NCBI RefSeq assembly: GCF_052076145.1
Contig: NZ_CP197246.1
Coordinates: 6,138,001 to 6,202,000 of the forward strand
DNA from: Kitasatospora sp052076145
GTDB lineage: Bacteria > Actinomycetota > Actinomycetes > Streptomycetales > Streptomycetaceae
Direction: 5' to 3'
Length of the DNA stretch: 64,000 bases
The notes under the pieces are model-generated. The model worked only from the letters and a program-made list of their open reading frames with translations, did not search any database and had not been told where the DNA came from. Every line of letters begins with the position of its first letter. The first letter of the stretch is position 1. Position numbers and translations under genes: made by a program. Shown here one piece after another: positions 34,436 through 43,600 of this stretch.

Positions 34436-35365
34436 GTGGGCGTCTTCGTCTTCCTCCCGCTGATCCTGCCGCTCAGCGCGCTGCCGATCGCGCGGCTGGC
34501 CGAGCACCACCTCCACCCGCGCAACGCCGTCCGTCTGCTGACCTGGTTCGGGGTGGCCCTGGCGGTGTGCAGCAGCCTCTGCCTGGGGCTGCTCTTCGTG
34601 GTCGGCACCGCGCAGATCCCGGGCAACCCGCTGCCCGACACCTGGTCGGACCCGGTGGTGCGGGCCGCCGTGCCCTGCCACGAAGCCGTCGGCACAGCGG
34701 CGGTGATCGTGCTGATCACCGTCCTCACCAACTTCCTCGTCACCATCGAGCGCCACCTGCGAGTCCGGGCGCGCGCCCAGCACGCCCTGGAGTTCCTGCC
34801 GCGCGACACCGATCTGGCGATCCTGCCCGACGGCGATCCGTACGCCTACGCGGTGCCCGGGGCGCCGGGCCGGATCGTGGTCTCCACCGGCATGATCGAG
34901 AGCCTCGCCGAGGACGAACGCAGCGCCCTGCTCGCCCACGAGCGCTCCCACCTCGCCAACCACCACCACCGGTACTTGATGGCGGCCCAGCTGGCCAGCT
35001 GCGTCAACCCCTTCCTGCACCCGCTCCGGAAGGCCGTCGTCTACAGCACCGAGCGCTGGGCCGACGAGGAGGCCGCCCGCACCGTCGGAGACCGCCGTCT
35101 CACCGCCCGCGCCGTCGCGCGGGCCGCCCTGATCTCCCGCCGCACCCCCGCCCCGGGCTTCGCGGCCTTCGCCGCCCCCGGCCCCGTCCCGCGCCGGGTC
35201 GCCGCCCTCCTCAACCCGGACGTCCTGCCCGCGACCTGGCCCCCGGCCCGCAGCCGGGCCGGCCTCGCCGCGATGGTCGCCGCCGCAGGCACCGCCGCCT
35301 CCGCGGTCTCCGCCCTGAACGCGGCCGTCGCCCTACTCATCGTCCTCAAGGTCACTCCCTGGTAG
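34436..35365 (+). CDS. M56-family membrane metalloprotease (BlaR1/MecR1-like)
   Basis: 309 residues. Hydrophobic helices lie at about 5-25, 35-60 and 85-105, and another at the C-terminus. The zinc site is LLAHERSHLANHHHRYL (HExxH). PDGDPYAYAVPGAPGRIVVS just before it is the usual strand of the family. Unlike BlaR1 it lacks an extracellular penicillin-binding sensor domain. It should cleave or inactivate the BlaI-like repressor from the preceding gene. The GTG start is 3 bases past the repressor stop. Confidence 0.88.
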   Translation: MGVFVFLPLILPLSALPIARLAEHHLHPRNAVRLLTWFGVALAVCSSLCLGLLFVVGTAQIPGNPLPDTWSDPVVRAAVPCHEAVGTAAVIVLITVLTNFLVTIERHLRVRARAQHALEFLPRDTDLAILPDGDPYAYAVPGAPGRIVVSTGMIESLAEDERSALLAHERSHLANHHHRYLMAAQLASCVNPFLHPLRKAVVYSTERWADEEAARTVGDRRLTARAVARAALISRRTPAPGFAAFAAPGPVPRRVAALLNPDVLPATWPPARSRAGLAAMVAAAGTAASAVSALNAAVALLIVLKVTPW

Positions 35366-35441
35366 GTCGCTCCCTGGTCGCTGTCCGCCGCCGCCAGGCC
35401 TAGGGTCGGTCTCAGCTGCCGCCCGACGGAGGAGCCCCCGC

Positions 35442-35948
35442 GTGAAGAGTGCCGATCTGCTGGCCGACGCCTTCGGCCGCATCCAGGAGACCGTCCACCA
35501 GGCGGTGGCCGGTCTCAGCCGCGCAGACCTGGGCGTACGCCTCGACCCGCAGGCCAACAGCATCGGCTGGCTGGTCTGGCACCTGACCCGTGTCCAGGAC
35601 GACCACCTCGCCGACGCCTCGGGCAGCGAACAGATCTGGACGGTGCAGGGCTGGGCCGACCGCTTCGACCTCCCCTTCCCCGCCGAGGCGACCGGCTACG
35701 GCCACGGCCCCGCCGAGGTGGCCGCCGTCCAGGTGACGGCAGAGCTGCTCACCGGCTACCACGACGCCGTCCACACGCACACCCTGAGCTACCTGCGCGG
35801 GCTGCGCGCCGCCGACCTCGACCGGGTCGTGGACGAGGGCTGGACCCCGCCGGTGACCCTCGGGGTGCGCCTGGTGAGCGTGATCGCGGACGATCTCCAG
35901 CACGCCGGGCAGGCCGCGTTCGTCCGGGGCGCCCTGCACCGGCGGTGA
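35442..35948 (+). CDS. DinB/DUF664-family protein
   Basis: 168 residues of the DinB-like four-helix fold. SIGWLVWHLTRVQDDHLAD holds the first metal-ligand His, and DDLQHAGQAAFVRG holds the last, as in mycothiol-dependent maleylpyruvate isomerase and bacillithiol transferases. It is probably a thiol-transferase-like detoxification enzyme using mycothiol; the substrate is unknown. GTG 35442 follows GGAGGAGCCCCC. Confidence 0.82.
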   Translation: MKSADLLADAFGRIQETVHQAVAGLSRADLGVRLDPQANSIGWLVWHLTRVQDDHLADASGSEQIWTVQGWADRFDLPFPAEATGYGHGPAEVAAVQVTAELLTGYHDAVHTHTLSYLRGLRAADLDRVVDEGWTPPVTLGVRLVSVIADDLQHAGQAAFVRGALHRR

Positions 35949-35983
35949 CGGAACGCGGCGGTGACGGAGCCCGACCGCTGGGC

Positions 35984-36862
35984 CTACTGCTCCTGGTACC
36001 AGGCGACCAGGGCGGCGGCGATCGCCTGGAGCGTCCCGTCGAAGTGGGCGGCGCCGATCGTGCCGTCGCCGAACCGCTCACCACGGACCACCGCCGTGGC
36101 CGCCCGCACCGCGTCCCCGGGCCGGTAGGTCTCCTCCCGGCTCAGCGGCGGGAGCGGGAAGGCCATCCAGTGGTAGCGCGGAGTCACGGCGCCCAGGCTC
36201 GCCAGCAGCTCGCAGACCGTGGTCACGCGCTCCCCGTAGACCGGGTACGGCATGACCCCCGGCTTCAGCGACCAGACGACGTCCTCCTCCTCGACCGCCC
36301 AGCCACGCACCAGCTCGCCGAGCCGGAGCCACTCCGCCGTCCGGCTCCGGTCCAGCTGGGCGAGGAGCACCGCGTCCCCCGGGTCGGCCCCGGGGTCGCG
36401 CGGCCCGGCCTCCTCGGGGGCGGGCTGACGCAGCAGCCGTCGCATCCGGGCGTACTTCACGGTCAGCCGGTGCCGGGTCGCGGCGTCCAGTACGGCGAGG
36501 CGCTCGCGACCAGCGTTGTGCGCCAGGTCGGCGCGCTTGATCGCCAGTGCGCCCGGAGTGGCCCTGATCCGGGCCGCGTAGTCGGGCAGCTCCTCGCCCG
36601 GACGCTTCGTCAGCGCCAGCACGAGCGCCTTGGTGTGCTCGGAGAGCGGCGCCGAGGCCAGCCACTCGGCGGAGACGGCGCCGTCCTCGACCGCGTCGTG
36701 CAGCCAGGCCGCCGCGATCTGCTCCTCGCTGCCCCCGGCGGCCGCCACACCGCTCGCGACCGCCGCCAGGTGCTCGGCGTACGGCCGCCCCGCCTTGTCC
36801 ACCTGGCCCGCGTGCGCCTGCCGGGCCACCGCCTCGACCTCTGCCGTGCTCAGCCACTTCAT
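35984..36862 (-). CDS. HD-domain (RelA/SpoT-like hydrolase) protein fused to a DUF6508-like domain
   Basis: 292 residues. The N-terminal 130 residues resemble the metal-dependent HD hydrolase of Rsh and MESH1: ARQAHAGQVDKAGRPYAEHL, then WLHDAVEDG and later IKRADLAHNAG. The C-terminal half (WSLKPGVMPYPVYGERV and PRYHWMAFPLP) looks like DUF6508, a domain of unknown function. The first part could hydrolyse (p)ppGpp-like or related nucleotides. The fusion partner may supply specificity. The start ATG at 36862 faces a strong terminator hairpin upstream, so it has its own promoter or little expression. Confidence 0.75.
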   Translation of the reverse strand: MKWLSTAEVEAVARQAHAGQVDKAGRPYAEHLAAVASGVAAAGGSEEQIAAAWLHDAVEDGAVSAEWLASAPLSEHTKALVLALTKRPGEELPDYAARIRATPGALAIKRADLAHNAGRERLAVLDAATRHRLTVKYARMRRLLRQPAPEEAGPRDPGADPGDAVLLAQLDRSRTAEWLRLGELVRGWAVEEEDVVWSLKPGVMPYPVYGERVTTVCELLASLGAVTPRYHWMAFPLPPLSREETYRPGDAVRAATAVVRGERFGDGTIGAAHFDGTLQAIAAALVAWYQEQ

Positions 36863-36877
36863 CCCCGCACTCTACGA

Positions 36878-36914
36878 CCCGCCGCTGACGGGTCGTAGGC
36901 CCGTCAGCGGCGGG
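36878..36914. terminator. Perfect 15-bp terminator hairpin
   Basis: CCCGCCGCTGACGGG and CCCGTCAGCGGCGGG pair without mismatch around a 7-base loop, 10 bases past the stop of the leftward gene at 36924. It ends that transcript before the HD gene. Confidence 0.8.
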
Positions 36915-36923
36915 GAGACGGGC

Positions 36924-37475
36924 TCAGTGCAGAGCCACCGGGACGGCCTCCCACCGGGCGGTCGTGGTGCCGGTTGCCGCGCACTCACCGGGCGTGCTGA
37001 CGAAGCGGCACCAGGTGCTCAGGCGGTAGGAGGACAGCTTGATCACGGGGAGGGTCCGCCACCCGGCCGCGAACTCGGGCGCCGGGCCGGTGTTCGTGCC
37101 GACCGCGCTGAGCAGCAGGTCGCCCGGCGTGCAGGCCAGTGGGGTGCGGCTGGTGCTGAACGCGGTGGAACCCGGCTGGAACAGGCCGGACGCCGTGACC
37201 GGGCGCCCGGCGGCACCGACGCCACGGAACTCGTCGACGGCGACGTGGTACTTCCTGGCGTGCGGGTATGCGGCGGTGATCCGGTCGACCGTGGTCAGCG
37301 GCTTCGCGTGGACGGCGGCGAAGACCATGGTCCGGTGGCCGTAGGCGTCCGTCACGTCACCCACCGGGGCGTAGCTGTCGCCGGCCGTGTCGGTCACCGT
37401 GACGGTGCCGGGAGTGGTGCTGGTGAGCTTCAGGCTCACCAGCAGCGCGTCACCGGCCGTCACGTCCGTCAGCAC
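36924..37475 (-). pseudogene. C-terminal part of a beta-sandwich surface protein, 5' end lost
   Basis: The open frame from GTG 37475 encodes 183 residues rich in Thr, Ser and Val (LLVSLKLTSTTPGTVTVTD), like an extracellular beta-sandwich domain, with two late cysteines. I do not recognise the family. The same frame stays open upstream (RYVARTSSDG) into the truncated SARP gene, where there is no signal peptide and no ribosome site. I infer that the true N-terminus was deleted when the region was joined to the regulator fragment. It may alternatively be translated from GTG 37475 by coupling, since the SARP frame ends 7 bases inside it. Confidence 0.5.
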
Positions 37476-37777
37476 GGGCAGCTCGGCGCCGGTGCTGCCG
37501 ACGTCGGCGCCGTCGCTGCTGGTGCGGGCGACGTACCTGACCCGGCCGCCGGGCTGCCCGGGGTGCTGCGCAGCCGCATGACGTGGTTCTGCAGCGCCGT
37601 CCGGGCGGTGGCCGGGGGAGTGCCGTGCCAGATCAGCTCGGTGAGCTGCTCCGCCGTGACGACCTTGTTGGCCTGTAGGAGCAGTGCGACCAGCACCACC
37701 CGTTGCTTCGGCACGTTGACCACGAGCGGCCCGTCACCGGCGTCGACCAGTACTGGCCCGAGCAAGCCGAACTCCAT
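37469..37777 (-). pseudogene. Truncated SARP/AfsR-type regulator
   Basis: From ATG 37777 (GGGGGGAG ribosome site) the protein reads as the N-terminal winged helix of SARP regulators: MEFGLLGPVLVDAGDGPLVV, VPKQRVVLVALLLQANKVV, LIWHGTPPATARTALQNHV. At about residue 75 (MRLR) homology stops, and the frame runs on through a Gly/Ser/Pro/Ala-rich nonsense tail to a stop at 37469. The bacterial transcriptional activation domain and everything after it are missing. The tail overlaps, in another frame, the 5' part of a different gene remnant, so this is a deletion junction. Confidence 0.7.
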
Positions 37778-37993
37778 CTGCCATCTCCCCCCTTCGGCAC
37801 CTGAAGGGCCCATCAGGCTAGCGGACGACGAGACCGGCGCACGGCTCGTGGCCGGCCCGCCGAACGGCGAGGTCGACCACCAGCCGTGCTGTCCTTCTGT
37901 GATGGAGCTGGACTCGCTCTGCTTCAGCTCCCCAAGGCCGGCTCGTCCCCGGGGGACGTGACTCCAGGGTGTGCAGAGCCTGGCGCTATCGGG

Positions 37994-39883
37994 TCAGGCC
38001 TTGGTGAAGTAGCCATACAGATCGGCGACGGCGTGGCTCTGGCCGCTGAAGTTGAAAAGGTCGACCTGGTTGTTCTGGCCGACAGGGACGGTGACGTGGT
38101 TCGCGAGAATCACGCCGGGAGCGAAGTTGAGGTTGCTTGTGGTCGGACGGTCGATGCCGTGGGGGTAGAGGGTGAAGTAACCGGCGGCAGTCGGCTGGAC
38201 GGTGGCGACGTTCATCACGGTGGCGTCGGCGCCCAGCGGGGCGCCCGTGATGCCGATGAACTGGCCCGCGTTGATCGGGGTTCCGGGGGTCTGACGGGTG
38301 TCCACCAGGCGCAGCGGCGTGAGGGGGTGGAAGAGGTCACTGCCTGTGGGGCTGTACCAGCCGGACAGGTCGACGATGGCGTCGGCGTTGCCGACGTGGT
38401 TGTAGACCGAGATCTTGCCGTCCTTGCCGATCGGCACGATGATCTGGTTCGAAATGGTCTGCCCAGCAGTGAAGTTGAGGTTCGACGTGCTCGGCCGGGT
38501 GGTGCCTGAGGGGTAGACGACGAACACGCCGCCGGTGGTGGAGCGGGTCGAGGTGAGGTTCAGGACCGCGGCGGTGGCGTCGGCGGGGACGCCGTTCTGC
38601 CCGGCTACCTGGACGTCGATGGATGAACCGCCGCTGAGCGTGGTGCTGTTGGTGCGGGTGTCGAGGAGTCTGATCGGGCTGCGCGGAGTGAACCGGTTGG
38701 CGGACTTCGGGTTGTAGTAGCCGAAGACATCGACCAGGACGTCAAGATTGTTGGTGTTGGTCCACAGGTAGACGGTCCCGTCCGGGCCGACCGGGGCGGT
38801 CACCAGGTTGGCGGCGGTCTGACCGGTGGTGAAGTTGATCGCCGAGCTGGTCGGACGGCTGGTGTCGCTCGGTTCGACGGCCAGGAAGCCCGCGTTCGTG
38901 GGGTTGACCACGGTGACGTTCAGGACCACGGCGGTGCTGCCCTGAGGCAGTTGGATCGGGCCGGGGTTTCCGGCGCCAAGCTTGAGCACCTTCTCCCCAC
39001 CGCCCTGGTTGACCGCCCACGTCCGGCCGCTGCTGCCGGCGGTGCGGGAGTCGAGGACCCGTACGGGCGGGACCGGGGTGTAGCCCGAGGCCGCGTACTG
39101 GACACCGAGCTGGTGGAGCCACGGGCCGAGATCGTCCACCCGGCTCTCGACGGCGCCGGTTCGGGTCTCGGGGCTGGCGTAGCAACCGCCCTGCCAGGAT
39201 CGGCTGTTGATCGCGGCCAGCTCGACCTGGCCGTTCGTCGTCCGGAAGGCCGGGCCGCCGGCGTCGCCCTGGCAGATGGCCGAGCTGGTGCCGGCTGTGG
39301 GGCTGAGATTGAGTGTCGTATCGGTTTCCGTGCCGACTGTGAAGTCGTCTGCGTGCAGCTTGTTGGGCACCCACTGGTCCTTGGTGCGGCCGTAGCCGGT
39401 GACCTTCAGAGTCTCGCCCGCAGTGGGTGCGGTGGCGGCGATAGTGATGGGAGCGATGCCGGTGACGGGCTTGGCGAGCTTGGCAAGCACGAGGTCGCGG
39501 TCGGGACGCGGCACCAGTTCGGTCACGGTGGTGACCTGCCCGGCCCCAGTGGTGAGGTCGGCGCGGCCGACGGTGACGGTGACGGCGCCCTTGGGCGCGC
39601 CGGCCGGTACGGCTATGCCCTTGGAGGGGTCGGCGACGAAGCAACTGGCTGCGGTGATGACCCAGTTGGGGTCGACGAGGGCACCGGTGCAGGCGCGCTT
39701 GTCGGCGTCGTTCTTGGTGCCCCCGGTGTCTATCTCCAGCTTGGCGGTGAACGCGTAGCTGGTCGGCGTGTCACCGCTGACGGCGCTCGCGGGGCTGCCG
39801 GAGCCGATGGTCAGGACGCCTGCTGCGACTGCAGTCGCGAGAAGGCCGGCCGTCCATGCGGAACGGGATGTCTTGGTGAGCAT
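37994..39883 (-). CDS. Secreted trypsin-fold pseudoprotease with three-repeat C-terminal domain
   Basis: 629 residues with a signal peptide (AWTAGLLATAVAAGVLTIG, cleavage near ASAVSG). Residues 40-270 have the chymotrypsin fold: ACTGALVDPNWVITAASCF, DRDLVLAKL and CQGDAGGPAF. The Asp of the triad is present (D130), but the His position is Ser (S80 in TAASC) and the nucleophile Ser is Ala (A208 in GDAGGP). It cannot be a normal serine protease. The C-terminal 350 residues are three repeats of about 115 residues with RLLDTR, VVLNVT, SNLNF-GQT and DVFGYY-type elements, known from many secreted actinobacterial proteins and probably for binding. A binding or decoy role is likelier than proteolysis. 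Confidence 0.8.
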   Translation of the reverse strand: MLTKTSRSAWTAGLLATAVAAGVLTIGSGSPASAVSGDTPTSYAFTAKLEIDTGGTKNDADKRACTGALVDPNWVITAASCFVADPSKGIAVPAGAPKGAVTVTVGRADLTTGAGQVTTVTELVPRPDRDLVLAKLAKPVTGIAPITIAATAPTAGETLKVTGYGRTKDQWVPNKLHADDFTVGTETDTTLNLSPTAGTSSAICQGDAGGPAFRTTNGQVELAAINSRSWQGGCYASPETRTGAVESRVDDLGPWLHQLGVQYAASGYTPVPPVRVLDSRTAGSSGRTWAVNQGGGEKVLKLGAGNPGPIQLPQGSTAVVLNVTVVNPTNAGFLAVEPSDTSRPTSSAINFTTGQTAANLVTAPVGPDGTVYLWTNTNNLDVLVDVFGYYNPKSANRFTPRSPIRLLDTRTNSTTLSGGSSIDVQVAGQNGVPADATAAVLNLTSTRSTTGGVFVVYPSGTTRPSTSNLNFTAGQTISNQIIVPIGKDGKISVYNHVGNADAIVDLSGWYSPTGSDLFHPLTPLRLVDTRQTPGTPINAGQFIGITGAPLGADATVMNVATVQPTAAGYFTLYPHGIDRPTTSNLNFAPGVILANHVTVPVGQNNQVDLFNFSGQSHAVADLYGYFTKA

Positions 39884-39941
39884 GTACCTGTGTCTCTGGG
39901 AGCAGTTGATCTGGGGACGGGGTGAGGGGGCGGTCGGCACG

Positions 39942-40436
39942 TCAGCCGGTGACGCGGATGCCGACCACGGCAGATGGGACGCCATTCACGGTCCCTTCTC
40001 CGATGCTCTTGTACTCGCCCGGAGTGATGTTGTAGTTCGTCGGGGTCGCCGCACCCGTCGGCTTCACATCAGCACTGAACGGGTGGTCTGCGCTTTCCAG
40101 GCCCCAGACGTTGCTGATTTCCATGGTCAGGTATCCGGTCTTGCCGCTGACCTGGAAGCAGACATCGCCACTTCGACGCCAGATCTTGATCTGCTGCGAT
40201 GCGCCGCCGCATTCGGTCAGCGTGATATTTCCATCGCCCTTGATCAGGGTGATTCCCTTCTCCTGGAGAATCCCCGCGGCACCGGGATACTCGAAGGACT
40301 CGACCGCATATGGCGGCGTTGTCCCGGGATCCGGGGGAGTGGTGGAGTCGGCAGATGCCAGCGCCGGCACGCCGACCAGGGTCAGAAGTGCGCTACCGAG
40401 CGAAGCGAAGAGCAGCTTGCGCGTGCGAGATGTCAT
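39942..40436 (-). CDS. Small secreted protein of unknown family
   Basis: 164 residues with a clear signal peptide (MTSRTRKLLFASLGSALLTL, cleavage after ALASA). The mature part is short and contains two cysteines (TLTECGG and DVCFQVS) that could form one disulfide, and many beta-prone segments. I do not recognise the family. It lies upstream of the pseudoprotease gene on the same strand, 58 bases away, and the two may be exported together. The next 193 bases to the toxin gene hold no feature I can support beyond a weak TATGCT at 40604. Confidence 0.7.
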   Translation of the reverse strand: MTSRTRKLLFASLGSALLTLVGVPALASADSTTPPDPGTTPPYAVESFEYPGAAGILQEKGITLIKGDGNITLTECGGASQQIKIWRRSGDVCFQVSGKTGYLTMEISNVWGLESADHPFSADVKPTGAATPTNYNITPGEYKSIGEGTVNGVPSAVVGIRVTG

Positions 40437-40629
40437 GGAATGTCCGTCTATAGGGCGGGACGGCATCGCGTTCGTGCCCCCCCGGATAGGTCCGTTGGCA
40501 AGATCGCGAAGAATCTACCTGGTACCTGACGTCGCACGCTACTCACCCCAACAGTCGTCGCGGTCATCCCTGACTGACATGAGTGGATGACAACGCCAGT
40601 GGTTATGCTGGCTGCCGTTACTACTGTTT

Positions 40630-43600
40630 GTGCGGCGTGAGCTGCCATACATCGGGGTGGATTTTTCCTTGATACACCGTTTGCAACCGTTTGACCCCCT
40701 GAGGGGGGCGCTGCGGCGTATACATGTGCTTTGCCTGATCGTTCTGCCGTTCACGCTTCTTGTCGGGCTTATGACGACTGTGGCACCCGCTCGGGCCGCG
40801 GAGAACGCTGATTCGGGCCCACTGGGATACCGGGGCCTGGCGGTCGAGGCTTGGAAAGCGGGTGGACCGGCGCTCAGGTCAGCGGCGGAGGTTGCCCTCG
40901 TCGGATCCGACGACGATGTGAAGTACTTCGTGCAGCAGGTGGCCAAGGGCGCCGCTTTCGAGGACAACCGGGTTGCCGCCGCCCAGATCGCCAGCGTAGG
41001 AGGCCGCGGACTGCAGGAAGCTGTCCGTAAGGCGCTCGCGGGGAGCGCAGATGAGCTGGAAACCTTTCTGGCGACCGGCTGGCAAGCCCCGTTGGAGGAG
41101 GATCAGCGGGTCCGGATCGCCCAGATCATCAGCACGGGAGGGCGCGGGGTCCAGGAGGCAGGGCGCGCCGCACTCGGAGGAGTCCCCAACGACCTGAAGC
41201 GCTTCTTGAGTGACGGTCAGTACGTTCAGCGGGACGAGGACGAACGGGTCCAGCTGGCCCGGATCATCAGCGCCGGTGGGCCTGCTGTCCAGAAGGCCGG
41301 ACGGATCGCGCTGAACGGTTCGGCCGACGACATCCGAGAGTTCCTGCGGGTCGGCCAGCAGGTGGCACGCGCGCGGGACCAGGAGCGCGAGACAGTTGCC
41401 CAACTCGCCGAGCAGGCCCGCGATGCAGGCCGTCAGGCCACCGCAGAGTCGGATGCCGCAAAGGAGGCTTCCGACCGCGCGGTCGCAGCCGCCCAGATGG
41501 CCAAGGACGCGGCGCGCAGGGCAGCAGACGAGACAGCGGCAGCTAAGAACGACGTGCAGCATGCTGCTTCCGCAGCCGCGCGGGCAGCAGAAGCGGCGAA
41601 CCAGGCCGCTCTGGCCGCGCAGCAGGCCATCGGGGCGGCCAGGAGCGCCAACAACGCAGCCGGAGTCGCTGCCAGCGCCGCAGCACAAGCGGCTTCCGCC
41701 GCCGCCGGAGCAGCCCAGGCAGCCTCCCGTGCCCGCAACGCCGCAGCTGACGCCGCCACCGATGCGACCAAGGCACATGCGGCATCGGACGCAGCTCTGG
41801 AAGCAGATGCGGCTGCGGACGGGGCAGACACGGCTGCGAAGGCCGCCGATCAGGCCGGTAAGGCTGCGACCGCTGCAGGCGACGCAGCTCAGGCAGCGGT
41901 CGACGCCGGGGCCAACGCCGACGCGGCCGCCAGCGCAGCGGACGAGGCGGGCACCTATGCCGACCAGGCCGGTGCAAACTCCGCTGAAGCCGCCGCAGCG
42001 GCCGCTACCGCACGCCGCCACGCCAAGGAGGCCATGAGCGCGGCGGGCGAAGCCAAGAAGCTCGCCTACAAGGCAGCCACGGCGGCGACTCAGGCCCGCG
42101 ACGCTGCCACGTCAGCGGCCGGTCACGCACGTTCGGCGGCAGCAGCGGCCAGAGAGGCTGCCGTCCATGCCGGTGACGCAGCAACTGCGGCTGCCCAGTC
42201 CACCAGCCACGCAGAAAGGGCCAAGGCTGCCGCAGACGCGGCGAGCGCCGCGGTCGTCAGCGCGACAGCGACCCATCAACTCGCCAGAGAGGTCGAGGCC
42301 GCAGGCCTGGTCGCCCGGACGAACGAGGGAATCGAGCGGGCCAAGGACCTCAAGGCCCAGCAGGACCTGCACATAGCAACGGAGGCCAAGGCAGCCCAGC
42401 AGGCCAAGGACCTCGAGGCCGAGGCTCAGCGACTGACCCAGGAAGCCGGGCAGCCCGGCGCAGACCCGAAGGACGTTGCGGCCAAGGGACGCAAGGTTGC
42501 AGTACTGGCCATGAAGGCCCGTGGTTCCTGGAGCCGCACCGCCGCCGAGGCGGCTCTCGCCGGCCCCGATTCAGCCGTGATCGAGTACGTGCACGCCGGT
42601 TGGACTCGTGCTGCCGACCAAGATGAACGCAGCCGGGTCGAGGTGCTGGCCCAGGGATCCCCATCCAGCAAGATCCGCCTTGCGGCTTTGCAGGTCCTTA
42701 AGGGCGATACCACGAAGGCGGCCGCCTTCCTCACCACCGGCCAGTACGAGGCTGTTGCGGATGACCTGCGTGTCAGCGTCGCGCAGGTCATCTCCACAGG
42801 TGGCCCTGGCGTCCGAACGGCCGGTAAAACAGCGCTGGACTCGGGGTCGGTCGAGAAGTACCGGACGTTCATCCTCTCGGGGCAGTTCGCTGCCCGAACA
42901 GATGATGAACGCGTTCTCGCAGCCCAGCTGATCGACAGCGGTACGGACGAAGTCAAGGCCGCTGCCCGAATCGCCATCGAAGGCCCGAGCGATCTGCTGC
43001 ACGCGTTCATTCAGGCAGGCCAGTACCAGGCCAAGCGCAAGGACCTCCTCGCGGCAACCCACCAGGCGCAGGTCCAGGAACTGATCGCCGAGGCATCCGG
43101 CATCGCTGCCACTGCCCAACGCGACGCCGCGCAAGCCGGCAAAACAGCCGCAACCGCTCGGCAGGCCGCAGCCGACGCTGCCGAGTACGCCCGGCAGGCG
43201 CAGAAGTCGGCAGCCGACGCCCAGACCTATGCCGACCAGGCCGCAACGCACGCCAAGGACGCGGAGGCCTCCGCCGCAGCCGCGGCGCAGTCCGCCAAGA
43301 CCGCGCGCCAGGCCCAGGCCGACGCCGAAAGCGCCTCTGCCCGTGCCGTCAACTCGGCAGCCCAGGCCCGGAACTCGGCGGCTTCGGCTCAGGTTGACGC
43401 CGACGAGGCCCGCGATGCCGGTGAGCAGGCTCGTGCTTCCGCCGTCGCCGCAGGGCAGGACAGGGAGACCGCTCAGGCGGCATACCTGCGTGCCTACTAC
43501 ACCGCCGCGGCCAAGGTCGAGGAGGAGCAGCAGGCTGCTCGGGACCGACAGGAGGCGATCGAGCAGGCACAGGTCGCCGCTGAGAAGAAGAAGCAGGAAG

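Noticed and set aside
37994..39883. Active trypsin-like protease
   Set aside because: The catalytic His and Ser positions are Ser and Ala.
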